Assembly: GCA_023388255.1 (NCBI GenBank)
Contig: JAEWGO010000007.1
Span: forward strand, 62,001 to 126,000
Direction of reading: 5' to 3'
Length of the DNA stretch: 64,000 bases
DNA from: Pseudomonadota bacterium
GTDB lineage: Bacteria; Pseudomonadota; Gammaproteobacteria; Xanthomonadales; Rhodanobacteraceae
In this document: piece by piece, positions 8,939 to 17,473 of the stretch
How the letters are laid out: each line of letters starts with the position of its first letter
Position numbering within the stretch: the first letter of the stretch is position 1
Made by a program: the position numbers and the translations under genes
Notes under the pieces: generated by a model
The model's input: only the letters and a program-made list of their open reading frames with translations
The model's database searches: none
Told to the model about the DNA's origin: nothing

Positions 8939-9949
8939 TCATCGGATCGGGTTCCGCTGTGGCGCCTGTCGAACATGGTGCGCGAGTTCCAGCACGCCAC
9001 CTAGCAGTGCACCGAGCAACATGACCGCAAACACGCCAAGCGACAGCGCGACGGCACTCTCGCCGGGTACGCCGAGAAAGGCGAGGCAGCCGATCAACGC
9101 CCCTTCGCGCACGCCGAGACCGCCGATCGACAGCGGCAGCAGCACGGCGACCGAGGCGACCGCCACGACCCAAGCCCAGTCGAACGGCGTCAGGTCGATG
9201 CCGATATTCGTGCCGAGCACGGCGTAGATGCCGATCGCGAGCAGCTGGAATGCGATGCCGAGCAGAAGGCTGAGCAACAGGCGCGACGGCGTGCCGGAAA
9301 AATGCCGCCATGCCGCAATTGCGCGTTCCAGTGCCGGCGCAAATCGGCGCAGGCGCGTACCAGAAATTCCATGTGCGCTTCCAAGCGCGAGCGCATGCAG
9401 AGCTGGAATCCTCAGCGCGAACAATCCGAAGAACAGCAGCAGCATCATTGCCGCGATCGTAGCGAGAAGGGCTTCCGGCAGGCGATGCGGCGACAGTGCA
9501 ATGCCGGCGCAGGCGACCAGCAGCAGCGCGATGACGCCGATGACGCGATCGACGAAGACCGAGGCTGCGAGTCGTTCCGCGTCGGCATTGCCGCGTCCGA
9601 GGCGATATGCCTTGACGACTTCGCCGGCGATCTGGCCTGGCAGCACAATCGAGTAGAACTGGCCGATCAAGGTCAGTTCCAACAGCTTGCGCAGCGAGGT
9701 ACCTGGCGCGAACAGTTTCCATCGCAACGCCGCGATCGGGCACGACAGCACAAAGAGCACGAATGCCAGGAGCAGGTACGGCCAGCGGTAGCGACCGAGC
9801 GCATCGATCGTCGTGGTGAGGTCCAGCCGCGAAAGCAATGCGGCAACGATCAGGAGCCCGACCATCAGCTTGAGCAGGCTTTTCGCGCCGGCGGAGCGCC
9901 ACCACGGCGGGCGTTGCGTGGGTGCATTGGAAGCCTTCATCGCATCCAC
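8939..9949 (-). CDS. Flippase-like integral membrane protein (LPG synthase TM / UPF0104 family)
   Basis: 336 residues with eight or so hydrophobic helices. It contains the family's hallmark segments: an early amphipathic region followed by GQFYSIVLPGQIAGEVVKAYRLG, then ASVFVDRVIGVIALL, and the late LPLSIGGLGVREGALIG. Proteins of this family include lysyl-phosphatidylglycerol synthase membrane domains and AglD-like proteins near glycosyltransferases; many act in lipid or lipid-linked sugar handling. Its start overlaps the stop of the upstream GT2 gene by 13 nt, so the two are translationally coupled. A role in moving or decorating a lipid-linked glycan is inferred from context only. Confidence 0.85.
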   Translation of the reverse strand: MDAMKASNAPTQRPPWWRSAGAKSLLKLMVGLLIVAALLSRLDLTTTIDALGRYRWPYLLLAFVLFVLSCPIAALRWKLFAPGTSLRKLLELTLIGQFYSIVLPGQIAGEVVKAYRLGRGNADAERLAASVFVDRVIGVIALLLVACAGIALSPHRLPEALLATIAAMMLLLFFGLFALRIPALHALALGSAHGISGTRLRRFAPALERAIAAWRHFSGTPSRLLLSLLLGIAFQLLAIGIYAVLGTNIGIDLTPFDWAWVVAVASVAVLLPLSIGGLGVREGALIGCLAFLGVPGESAVALSLGVFAVMLLGALLGGVLELAHHVRQAPQRNPIR

Positions 9950-10692
9950 CGTTGCCCGACCGTGCGCAGATCGAGATCGAGGCGGTGCATCAGCCGCGTC
10001 GGTCGATCGAATGCCGCAAGCGCGTGCCGATAGGTGTCGTGGTCGCGTTGCTGGCTCGATTGCGCTGCGTCATGCACGCGGTAGAACACGCGTGGCTTGG
10101 CGAGAAATGCGCAATTTGCCCGAGCGCGCAACGTGAGCAGGTGGATCACGTCGGAGCCGGGCCATGCGGGATCGGGAAACGGCAGGTCGAGCAGGCGCTG
10201 GCGGCGGTAGATCACGCCGGCGCGCGTGGCGAACGAGCCAAGCAGCGGCCACCAGCGCGGAGGTTGTCGCGGCACCAGAACGCCGAGCAGGCGCGAGCAG
10301 GCATCCAGCAGACATGCGTTGCTGCGCAGGCCAGTGACGACCAGATCGACGTCGCTGCGCAATGCGGGCTGCACGCGTGCGTAATAGTCCGTGTCCGCCA
10401 TGAGGTCGTCAGCGTCGAGCAACTGCACGAACTCGCCACGTGCCTCGCGCACCAGGCGGTTGTATGCGGAAGCGATGCCGCTGTTGCGCACGTTGCGCAG
10501 CAGGCGTGCGCGCAGTGCCGCTCCATGTTCGGCGATGAAACGTTCGATGCGCGCGGCGGAATCGTCGTTCGATGCATCGTCGAGGAACACGATTTCCGCC
10601 GGCAATGGATCGAGCGCGCGCAGGTTGGCGAACAATTCGTTGAGGAATCGCGCCGAATCGAAGACCGGAATGCCGAGCGAAATATCAGCCAT
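9937..10692 (-). CDS. Family 2 glycosyltransferase
   Basis: 251 residues. The ATG at 10692 is chosen because GT2 proteins begin with the strand ISLGIPVFDSARFL; longer readings would run into the upstream methyltransferase. GT-A fold features: EIVFLDDASND (nucleotide-sugar binding), RNVRNSGIASAYNRLV, and the metal-binding DAD motif in FVQLLDADDLM. No transmembrane segment, so it is cytosolic or peripheral. It overlaps the methyltransferase gene by 8 nt upstream and the flippase-like gene by 13 nt downstream, within a tightly coupled glycan gene set. Donor and acceptor are unknown. Confidence 0.85.
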   Translation of the reverse strand: MADISLGIPVFDSARFLNELFANLRALDPLPAEIVFLDDASNDDSAARIERFIAEHGAALRARLLRNVRNSGIASAYNRLVREARGEFVQLLDADDLMADTDYYARVQPALRSDVDLVVTGLRSNACLLDACSRLLGVLVPRQPPRWWPLLGSFATRAGVIYRRQRLLDLPFPDPAWPGSDVIHLLTLRARANCAFLAKPRVFYRVHDAAQSSQQRDHDTYRHALAAFDRPTRLMHRLDLDLRTVGQRWMR

Positions 10693-11599
10693 GGAGCGTG
10701 GCGATTGCGCGCAAGGTGGACGAGGTACGCGCAGCGACATCCACGGCCACTTGCAACGGATAGCTGGCCAATCCGAGCAGGCCGGTGTTGCCGATGTCGC
10801 GTCCGCTAAGGTAGCCAAGCGAGCGGCCGAGCAACGGCGTGTGCGCGAGGCTCTGTGAGGTACACGTCATGCCCGCACGTTCGATTGCGCCGTGAAGGCT
10901 CGCCGCGTCGAAATGCAGCAGGTGGCGCGGGACGTAGTAGCCGGAATACGCGGAGCCGAACACGCGCGCCCATACACTGCGGCGGTTCGGTACCTCGATG
11001 AACAACCGCCCGGCCGGATTCAGCGTCGCCGCCAAGTCGCCGAGCAGGCGCAAGGGTTGCGGGTGATGTTCGAGCACGTTGCGCAGGAAGATCGCGTCAT
11101 AGCGGCCCGGCTTCGCCGTCCACTCCTGCTGCGATTGATAGCCAACATCCGTGCCCGCAACGGCCAGCGCCGGAGGCGCGCTGGCGTGGAAATCCACGGC
11201 GGTCATCTGCAGGGGGCAATGGCGCGCGCGCGCGAACCGGACAATGCCGCGCGCGAGTGCGCCATCGCCACAGCCGAAGTCGAGTGCGGAAAATCCGTCG
11301 CATCCAGCGAGCGAATCCGCGCCGAGCTGTCCGACAAGGTAGCGGTCGATCGCGAAATCCCGCAGTTTCGGAACGATGCCGTCGAGGCGTGGGAAGTCCG
11401 TGGTGTCGCGTCCTTCGTACAGCTTCGGCAACTCGCTTTCGAGCGGTCGCGGATTGGTGAACGCGGCGCTGCAGGTAGCGCATTCGTCGATGCCGTAGTC
11501 GCCGGTATGCGATTCATGATCCGGCGCGACGAGCAGGCGGCGCAGGTTCGTGCCGCCGCAGATCGGGCATGCGGAAAGCGTTTCGGTTTGCAGCTTCAT
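10685..11599 (-). CDS. Class I SAM-dependent methyltransferase with N-terminal zinc-binding motif
   Basis: 304 residues from the ATG at 11599, which overlaps the asparagine synthase stop by 4 nt (ATGA). The N-terminus has a CPICG...CATC zinc-binding pattern, common in sugar C- or O-methyltransferases. The SAM loop is SALDFGCGDGALARG, followed by FLRNVLEHHPQPLRLL and RLFIEVPNR, typical of the Methyltransf_12/23 type. The C-terminal segment contains a hydrophobic stretch (GLLGLASYPLQVAVDVAA). It probably methylates a sugar or lipid intermediate of the surrounding glycan pathway; the substrate is unknown. Confidence 0.82.
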   Translation of the reverse strand: MKLQTETLSACPICGGTNLRRLLVAPDHESHTGDYGIDECATCSAAFTNPRPLESELPKLYEGRDTTDFPRLDGIVPKLRDFAIDRYLVGQLGADSLAGCDGFSALDFGCGDGALARGIVRFARARHCPLQMTAVDFHASAPPALAVAGTDVGYQSQQEWTAKPGRYDAIFLRNVLEHHPQPLRLLGDLAATLNPAGRLFIEVPNRRSVWARVFGSAYSGYYVPRHLLHFDAASLHGAIERAGMTCTSQSLAHTPLLGRSLGYLSGRDIGNTGLLGLASYPLQVAVDVAARTSSTLRAIATLHG

Positions 11600-13455
11600 G
11601 CGTTCCCCGCGGGAATGGCGGCGAGCGGGGCCATCGCCAGCAAGGCTTGCAGCGCCAGTCGATGATCGCGCTGTCCGCGCGAATGTTCGCCATCGAGGCG
11701 CTGCCAGAATGCCGGATTGAGCAGCGACGGATCGGGCTTGACCTTGCCATCCTGCAGCCAGCGGCCGATCGGCACGCCGAATCCCTGCTTGCCGCGCGTC
11801 AACACATCCGAAGGCAGCAGCGACTGTGCCGCGCGGCGCAGGATGAACTTGCTGGTGCTGCCGCGCAGCTTCATGTCGGCCGGCAGGCGGCGCAGGAAGT
11901 CGACAAGTTCGATGTCGAGGAACGGCGCGCGGACTTCCAGCGAGTGCAGCATGCTGGCGCGGTCGACCTTCACGAGGATGTCGTCCTGCAGGTACAGGCG
12001 CACGTAGAACGCGATCGTGCGTTCGATCGCGTCGGTGGATGCGCAGTCGTCCCAGGCGTCGATCGCCTCGCTGTAGAGGTCGTCGAGGTCGATCGGTGCG
12101 TCGAACAGCTCGGCCAGTTCCGACGGTGCCAGCGGCGCCATCCACGTCGGCAGCCACAGGTGCGCGGGATGGTCGAGGCCGCGCAAGGTGCGCTTCACGC
12201 GGAAGTCGAAACTCATGTAGCCGTGCGAGACCGGCAGGCGCGCGGCGAGCAACGAGATCGCGCGGTGTACCGGCTTCGGTACGCAGGCTTCGTAGGCGCG
12301 CGCGTAGCGCAGCGCGCGGAACGGGTCGTAGCCGGCCAGCAATTCGTCGGCGCCATCGCCGCCGAGCGCGACGGTGACGTGCCGCCGCGCGTGTTCGCAC
12401 AACAGATAGGTCGGCAGCAGCGAGGCGTCGGCGATCGGTTCGTCGAGGCGCGCGGCAAGATCCGGCAGGATGTCGAGCGCGCGGCGGATCGACAGGGTTT
12501 CGACCTGGTGGTCGGCGCCGATGTGCGCGGCGACCTGGCGTGCGTAACGGGTTTCGTCGAAGCTCGCCTCCTCGAATCCGATCGAGAAGGTCTTCAGGCG
12601 ATCGCGACCCGCATGGCGCATCGCGAGCGCGGCAACGGTCGAGGAATCAAGTCCGCCGGATAGGAAGCAGCCGAGCGGCACGTCGGCGACGAGACGGCGC
12701 GCGACAGCGGCATCGAGCAGCGCGGAGAACTCCTCGGTCCAGCGCTGTTCGGCATCGGCCGGACGCGTATCGAACGACTCCGGCTGGTAATGCCACCAGC
12801 GTGCGACGCGTGTGGTACGCGTGGCGAGGTCGAACGTCAGCGAATGCCCGGCCGGCAACTTGTCGACGCCCTCGAAGAACGTGAGTGGCGCCGGCACGTA
12901 GCCGTAACCGAAATATTTCTGCAGCGCGCGCCGCGACAGCGTGGTCGACACCGACGGGTGTTCGCGCAACGCGGTCAGTTCCGAGGCGAAGACCAGCGTG
13001 TCGCCGCGCCGGCTCCAGAACAACGGCTTCTTGCCGAAGCGGTCGCGCGAAAGGAATGCGCAAGCCCGCGTGCGGTCGATCAGCGCGAACGCCCACATGC
13101 CGTTGAGCCGCGGCAGCAATGCTTCGCCCCACTGGCGCCAGCCGTGCAGCAGCACCTCGGTATCGGAGTGATCGGTGCGGAACTGGGCGCCGAGCCGCGT
13201 CAATTCCTCGCGCAGTTCGCGGAAGTTGTAGATCTCGCCGTTGAAGACGATGGTCAGCGATCCATCCGCCGTCGACATCGGCTGCTGGCCGCCGGCAAGG
13301 TCGAGGATCGCCAGGCGCCGATGTGCGAGGTATACGCCGGCATCCATGTCGACAGCGAAGCCTTCGCCGTCGGGGCCGCGATGGCGGATGCGGTCGGCCA
13401 TGCGGCGCAGCACATCCGCGTCGCCTTGGCCGAAGAAGCCGGCGATTCCGCACAT
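11596..13455 (-). CDS. asnB: Asparagine synthase (glutamine-hydrolysing) type amidotransferase
   Basis: 619 residues. The start is fixed at 13455 because the mature N-terminus must be MCGIAGFF: Cys2 is the N-terminal nucleophile of class II glutamine amidotransferases. The glutaminase domain (to about residue 200) shows LAHRRLAILDL and FNGEIYNFREL. The synthase domain has the ATP pyrophosphatase loop FLSGGLDSSTVAALA and LGGDGADELLAGY. Stand-alone asparagine synthases make asparagine, but homologues of this type in polysaccharide clusters often amidate a sugar acid or a carrier-linked intermediate. Its position, one base after a polyprenyl-type GT2 gene and overlapping a methyltransferase, supports the latter. 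Both readings remain open. Confidence 0.87.
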   Translation of the reverse strand: MCGIAGFFGQGDADVLRRMADRIRHRGPDGEGFAVDMDAGVYLAHRRLAILDLAGGQQPMSTADGSLTIVFNGEIYNFRELREELTRLGAQFRTDHSDTEVLLHGWRQWGEALLPRLNGMWAFALIDRTRACAFLSRDRFGKKPLFWSRRGDTLVFASELTALREHPSVSTTLSRRALQKYFGYGYVPAPLTFFEGVDKLPAGHSLTFDLATRTTRVARWWHYQPESFDTRPADAEQRWTEEFSALLDAAVARRLVADVPLGCFLSGGLDSSTVAALAMRHAGRDRLKTFSIGFEEASFDETRYARQVAAHIGADHQVETLSIRRALDILPDLAARLDEPIADASLLPTYLLCEHARRHVTVALGGDGADELLAGYDPFRALRYARAYEACVPKPVHRAISLLAARLPVSHGYMSFDFRVKRTLRGLDHPAHLWLPTWMAPLAPSELAELFDAPIDLDDLYSEAIDAWDDCASTDAIERTIAFYVRLYLQDDILVKVDRASMLHSLEVRAPFLDIELVDFLRRLPADMKLRGSTSKFILRRAAQSLLPSDVLTRGKQGFGVPIGRWLQDGKVKPDPSLLNPAFWQRLDGEHSRGQRDHRLALQALLAMAPLAAIPAGNA

Positions 13456-13456
13456 G

Positions 13457-14461
13457 TCAGGGCGTACCCGTTTGCGCGCGCACGACGCGTGCGACGCGGT
13501 ACACCGGCTTCGCCTGCGATTCGTGATAGGTGCGATTGAGCATTTCGGCAAGCAGGCCCATCAGGATGCTGAGCACGCCGACGGCGCCGAGGAAGACCGC
13601 CAGCAGCGGCAGCGGCGTCTGGATCAGCGACACGCCGCCGAACACCTTCAGGCCGAGCGCCCACAATCCGGCCAGCATCGAGCAGGCGATGGCGAGCAGG
13701 CCGAAACCGCCGAACACGTAGATCGGCTTGCCGGAATAGCGGAACAGGAACTTCACCACGAGCAGGTCGAGCAGCACCTTGACGACGCGCTCCATGCCGT
13801 ACTTCGACTCGCCGTGTACGCGCGCGTGGTGCTGCACGGGGATTTCGGCGACGCGCGCGCCGTTCCAGGCCGCGTAGATCGGCACGAAGCGGTGCATCTC
13901 GCCGTACAGCTTCACGCCGTCGAGGATGTCGCGGCGATACGCCTTCAGCGAGCAGCCGTAGTCGTGCAGGCGTACGCCGGAAACGCGCGAGATCAGCCCG
14001 TTGGCGAGGCGGCTCGGCAGGTTGCGCTTGATGGCATGGTCCTGGCGGTCCTTGCGCCAGCCGGATACGACGTCGAAACCTTCGTCGAGCTTGTCGAGCA
14101 GGCGGCCGATGTCGGCTGGGTCGTTCTGCAGGTCGCCATCCATTGGCACGATGATCTCGCCACGCGCGTGGTCCATGCCGGCCATCATCGCCGCGGTCTG
14201 GCCAAAATTGCGCGGAAAATGCACCACGGTGACGCGCGTATCGTTCGCAGCGATCGCGTCCAGCGCGGCGGCGGAACCGTCCGTGCTGCCGTCATTGACC
14301 AGCACGAGTTCCCACGACCTGCCGAGCACTTCCAGCGCCGTGCGCACGCGTTCGTACAGCGGCGCGATGTTGTCCCGTTCGTTGTAGATCGGCACGCTGA
14401 CCGTGATGTAGGGCGATTCGCAGTCGCGAACCCCGGCCATCTCCGGTGTGGGAAACTCCAT
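13457..14461 (-). CDS. Polyprenyl-phosphate glycosyltransferase (GT2, GtrB/ArnC/DPM1-like)
   Basis: 334 residues. The N-terminal GT-A domain has VSVPIYNERDNI, ELVLVNDGSTDGS and VPMDGDLQNDP (the DxD region), typical of enzymes that transfer a sugar from a nucleotide donor to undecaprenyl phosphate. Two C-terminal transmembrane helices (about residues 235-260 and 275-300: YVFGGFGLLAIACSMLAGL and LLAVFLGAVGVLSILMGLL) match the GtrB/ArnC layout. The stop is one base before the asnB start, and the gene begins 4 nt after the acetoacetyl-CoA synthetase stop, so it may share that upstream transcript. It likely makes the lipid-linked sugar used by the cluster. Confidence 0.87.
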   Translation of the reverse strand: MEFPTPEMAGVRDCESPYITVSVPIYNERDNIAPLYERVRTALEVLGRSWELVLVNDGSTDGSAAALDAIAANDTRVTVVHFPRNFGQTAAMMAGMDHARGEIIVPMDGDLQNDPADIGRLLDKLDEGFDVVSGWRKDRQDHAIKRNLPSRLANGLISRVSGVRLHDYGCSLKAYRRDILDGVKLYGEMHRFVPIYAAWNGARVAEIPVQHHARVHGESKYGMERVVKVLLDLLVVKFLFRYSGKPIYVFGGFGLLAIACSMLAGLWALGLKVFGGVSLIQTPLPLLAVFLGAVGVLSILMGLLAEMLNRTYHESQAKPVYRVARVVRAQTGTP

Positions 14462-14465
14462 CAGT

Positions 14466-16445
14466 TCAAGCCTCCTTGAGTTCTGCCAGGTCGCGGTACA
14501 GTTCCAGCGCCTGCGGATTCGCCAGCGCGTCGGTGTTCTTCACGACGACACCGTGGATCGTGTCGCGTACCGCGATCTCGGTGATCTTGCCGGAGATCGT
14601 GCGCGGGATGTCTGCGATCTGCAGGATCTTCGCCGGCACGTGGCGCGGCGTCGTGTTCGCTCGGATCTGCTTGGCGATGCGCGCGCGCAGCTCGTCGTCG
14701 AGCACCAGCCCTTCGCGCAAGCGCACGAACAGTATCACGCGTTCGTCGTCGCCCCAGTGCTGGCCGATAGCGACCGATTCGAGCACTTCCGGCACCTGTT
14801 CGACCTGGCGGTAGATTTCCGCGGTGCCGATACGCACGCCACCGGGATTGAGCGTGGCGTCCGACCGGCCATAGATGATGATGCCATCGTGTGCGGTCAG
14901 CAGCGCGTGGTCGCCGTGGCACCACGTGTTCGGCACGCGCGAGAAATACGCGGCGCGGTACTTCGCGCCGTCCGCGTCGTTCCAGAAGAACACCGGCATG
15001 GCCGGGAAAGGTGCGGTGCAGGCAAGCTCGCCTTTCTCGCCGCGCACCGGCTTGCCTGCGTCGTCGAGGATCTCGACCTTCATGCCGAGTCCGCGACATT
15101 GCAGCTCGCCGCGGTAGACCGGCAGCACCGGACTGCCAAGCGCGAAGCAGGAGATGATGTCGGTGCCGCCGGAAATCGAGGCAAGCAGCACGCGATCCTT
15201 GATGTCGCGATAGACGTAGTCGTAACTCTCCGGTGCGAGTGGCGAGCCGGTCGACAGGATCGTCTTCAGATGCAGCAGTTTGTGCGTCTCGCTCGGCTTC
15301 ACGCCGGCCTTCTCGATCGCACTCAGCCACTTCGCACTGGTGCCGAACACGCTGATGCCGACCTCGTCGGCGAGGTCCCACAACGCGTTGCCGTCCGGGT
15401 GCGAGGGCGAGCCGTCGAACAGCACCAGGGTGGCGCCGACCGCGAGGCTGGACACGAGCCAGTTCCACATCATCCAGCCGCAGGTCGTGTAGTAGAAGAT
15501 GCGGTCTTCGCGCTTGAGATCGGTGTGCAGTACCAGTTCCTTGAGATGCTGGATCAAGGTGCCGCCCGCGCCGTGCACGATACACTTCGGCACGCCGGTG
15601 GTGCCGGACGAATACATGATGTACAGCGGGTGATCGAACGGCAGCGCTTCGAAGGTGAGTGCGTGTTCCTCACTGCCGGTGAAATCGGGCCACGCGACCG
15701 CGTTGTGCAGGCCGTCGAGCTTCAGCGGTTCGCCGCTGTACGGGACCACGACGAGTTTTTCGACACTCGGCAATTCGCCGAGCACTCCGCGGATCTTGTC
15801 GAGGCAGTCGAAGCGCTTGCCGCCATAGCCGTACATGTCCGCGGTGAACAATACCTTCGGCGCGATCTGGCCGAAGCGATCGACCACGCCACGGATGCCG
15901 AAATCCGGCGAGCACGACGACCATGTCGCGCCGAGCGAGGTGGTCGCCAGCATCGCGATCACGGTTTCGGGAATGTTGGGCAGGAAACCGGCGACGCGGT
16001 CGCCAACGCCCACGCCGGCGTCCTTCAGCGCGTGCGCCAAGCGAGCGACTTCGGCATGCAGTTCCGCATAGGTCAACTCGCGCTTGTGGCCCCATTCGTT
16101 GCGGAACACTATCGCTATGCGGTCGTCCTTGTAGCGCAACAGGTTCTGCGCGAAGTTCAAGGTGACATTCGGAAACCAGCGCGCGCCCGGCATCTTTTCG
16201 CGATCGACCAGCGCCGGCTCCATTTCGCCGTGCGCGCGGATGCCGCAAAACTCCCACACCAGCGACCAGAACCTTTCCGGATGGCGGATCGAGAAGTCAT
16301 ACAGCGGCGCGTACCGGCGGATGTCCTCGTTGCCGGTGCTTTCACGCACAAAACGCATGAAGCGGTTGAGGTTTGCGCGCTCGATCCGCTCCGCGCCAGG
16401 TTCCCAGATCGGTTTGTTCATGGACGATCCAAAGTGTGAGGACAT
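14466..16445 (-). CDS. Acetoacetate-CoA ligase (acetoacetyl-CoA synthetase)
   Basis: 659 residues, the usual length of this ATP-dependent ligase that converts acetoacetate, ATP and CoA to acetoacetyl-CoA, AMP and pyrophosphate. The AMP-binding core has IMYSSGTTGVPKCIVHG, and the C-terminal domain ends in ISGKITEIAVRD with the conserved lysine. The family-specific N-terminal part is clear (ANLNRFMRFV, ALVDREKMPGARWFPN, LNFAQNLLR). The ATG at 16445 has an AGGA ribosome binding site 5 nt upstream; an in-frame ATG at 16421 does not. It functions in ketone body or polyhydroxybutyrate use and is not obviously related to the glycan genes downstream. Confidence 0.92.
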   Translation of the reverse strand: MSSHFGSSMNKPIWEPGAERIERANLNRFMRFVRESTGNEDIRRYAPLYDFSIRHPERFWSLVWEFCGIRAHGEMEPALVDREKMPGARWFPNVTLNFAQNLLRYKDDRIAIVFRNEWGHKRELTYAELHAEVARLAHALKDAGVGVGDRVAGFLPNIPETVIAMLATTSLGATWSSCSPDFGIRGVVDRFGQIAPKVLFTADMYGYGGKRFDCLDKIRGVLGELPSVEKLVVVPYSGEPLKLDGLHNAVAWPDFTGSEEHALTFEALPFDHPLYIMYSSGTTGVPKCIVHGAGGTLIQHLKELVLHTDLKREDRIFYYTTCGWMMWNWLVSSLAVGATLVLFDGSPSHPDGNALWDLADEVGISVFGTSAKWLSAIEKAGVKPSETHKLLHLKTILSTGSPLAPESYDYVYRDIKDRVLLASISGGTDIISCFALGSPVLPVYRGELQCRGLGMKVEILDDAGKPVRGEKGELACTAPFPAMPVFFWNDADGAKYRAAYFSRVPNTWCHGDHALLTAHDGIIIYGRSDATLNPGGVRIGTAEIYRQVEQVPEVLESVAIGQHWGDDERVILFVRLREGLVLDDELRARIAKQIRANTTPRHVPAKILQIADIPRTISGKITEIAVRDTIHGVVVKNTDALANPQALELYRDLAELKEA

Positions 16446-16763
16446 GCGTTCCTGCAGATTGTCGATTCCGTCGATCGCCCGCGCGCACTGACGTGGCGGC
16501 CGTACGCGCTTCGCGGAGAAGGTGGTGCGTGAGTCGCGCCCGAGCGCATCGCGTGCCCCTGCCGTGCTGCCTGACGCCGCCCACGCAGATGGGCCCGATT
16601 ATCCAGCATGGCATCGTGAGCCGCCAGCGAACCAGCACACGAATACGTCGTTCGAGAAATTCTTCTGCTCGCCCGTACGTGCGGTTTCGAAAATCCGGGA
16701 TTTCCGCTGTGCGAGGCGCCGGCTTTGTCGAGTCCGAAGTGGCCGTTCGTCGCCGCATTGTCC
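16446..16763. other. Intergenic region upstream of acetoacetyl-CoA synthetase
   Basis: With the terminator that follows, this makes a 372-bp gap between the acetoacetyl-CoA synthetase start and the H-NS-like gene's stop, both on the minus strand. No coding potential was recognised in either strand. It should contain the ligase's promoter, but no clear -35/-10 pair was found. Confidence 0.5.
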
Positions 16764-16791
16764 AAAAAAAAACGCCGGCGCGTGGCCGGCG
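16764..16791 (-). terminator. Intrinsic terminator of the H-NS-like gene
   Basis: Read on the minus strand, a 7-bp GC-only stem (16785-16791 with 16773-16779, 5-nt loop) is followed by nine T residues (16772-16764). This is a textbook Rho-independent terminator about 27 nt after the H-NS-like stop codon. Confidence 0.85.
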
Positions 16792-16817
16792 TCTTCGTTG
16801 ATCGAAAATGGCGATGC

Positions 16818-17147
16818 TCAGCCGATCAGCAGATCTTTTTCCTTCTTGCCCGCCGACAGCGCGGCGTGGAACCAGCGCGGGCGCTTGCCACGGCCGCTCC
16901 AGGTCTGGCTGTGATCGGCCGGGTTGCGATACTTCGGTTTGACCTTGCTGCGCGCCTTGCCGCCGCGTGTGCCGGGTGCACGACCGAGCACTTCATCGAG
17001 TCCGAAACCTTCTGCCTTGACCAGCGCATTGATCTTGTCGCGCAGCTTGGAGGCCTTTTCCTTCACCAGTTCTTCCTGGCGTGCGGTGGCGCGCGCGATC
17101 AGGTCGGAAAGCTGGTTGTGGTTGAGGGACTTGAGATCGATCGCCAT
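16818..17147 (-). CDS. H-NS family nucleoid-associated protein
   Basis: 109 residues. The N-terminal half (to about residue 55) is a charged coiled-coil dimerisation region (ARATARQEELVKEKASKL). The C-terminal half has the H-NS DNA-binding pattern: KYRNPADHSQTWSGRGKRP contains the YRNP...WSGRGKRPRW core typical of H-NS/BpH3-type proteins. It binds AT-rich DNA and silences horizontally acquired genes. The ATG at 17147 has a good ribosome binding site (AGAGGTAG). It is a single-gene unit with its own intrinsic terminator and a comparatively AT-rich upstream region. Confidence 0.9.
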   Translation of the reverse strand: MAIDLKSLNHNQLSDLIARATARQEELVKEKASKLRDKINALVKAEGFGLDEVLGRAPGTRGGKARSKVKPKYRNPADHSQTWSGRGKRPRWFHAALSAGKKEKDLLIG

Positions 17148-17473
17148 GCTTTCTACCTCTTTTGAATATCGGATGATGGACTCGCACTGCGCGCAATTCG
17201 CGGCGCAGTCGGATTGAAAATCGTTTCCCCCTGCTCAAGATATTAGCAATTCGATACGAGAGTGACTAGGTGTCGTGTGGCACATGCGCAATGGATCGGC
17301 ATTAGCGGCGCCAATGCACGATAGTGCCTGAGTCCATTCAGATATCGTCCCGACTCGGATTCGATCACGGATCGCGAATGCGCAGTGTGATCGCGCGCAC
17401 GCAAACATTGGCGGCGTATCGCGCTCTCGCGTCTGCAACCACCGCCGGGAATGGCGGCGATTTGCTTCCGCAT
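17148..17473. other. Intergenic region between H-NS-like gene and proS
   Basis: 326 bp without a credible gene. It is visibly less GC-rich than its flanks near 17230-17260. It holds the H-NS-like promoter region and the 3' end of the proS transcript; no clear proS terminator with a T tract was found. Confidence 0.5.
17240..17245 (-). promoter_or_regulatory. Possible -10 element for the H-NS-like gene
   Basis: On the minus strand the hexamer TAATAT (five of six matches to TATAAT), in the context GCTAATATC, lies about 93 nt upstream of the H-NS-like ATG within the most AT-rich stretch of the gap. No good -35 is visible at the right spacing, so this is tentative. Confidence 0.3.

Noticed and set aside
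14448..16439. 663-codon plus-strand frame across the acetoacetyl-CoA synthetase
   Set aside because: Antisense shadow of a full-length, motif-complete enzyme.
17243..17473. 76-codon minus-strand frame between proS and the H-NS-like gene
   Set aside because: No ribosome binding site and no recognisable domain, and it overlaps the putative promoter region of the H-NS-like gene.
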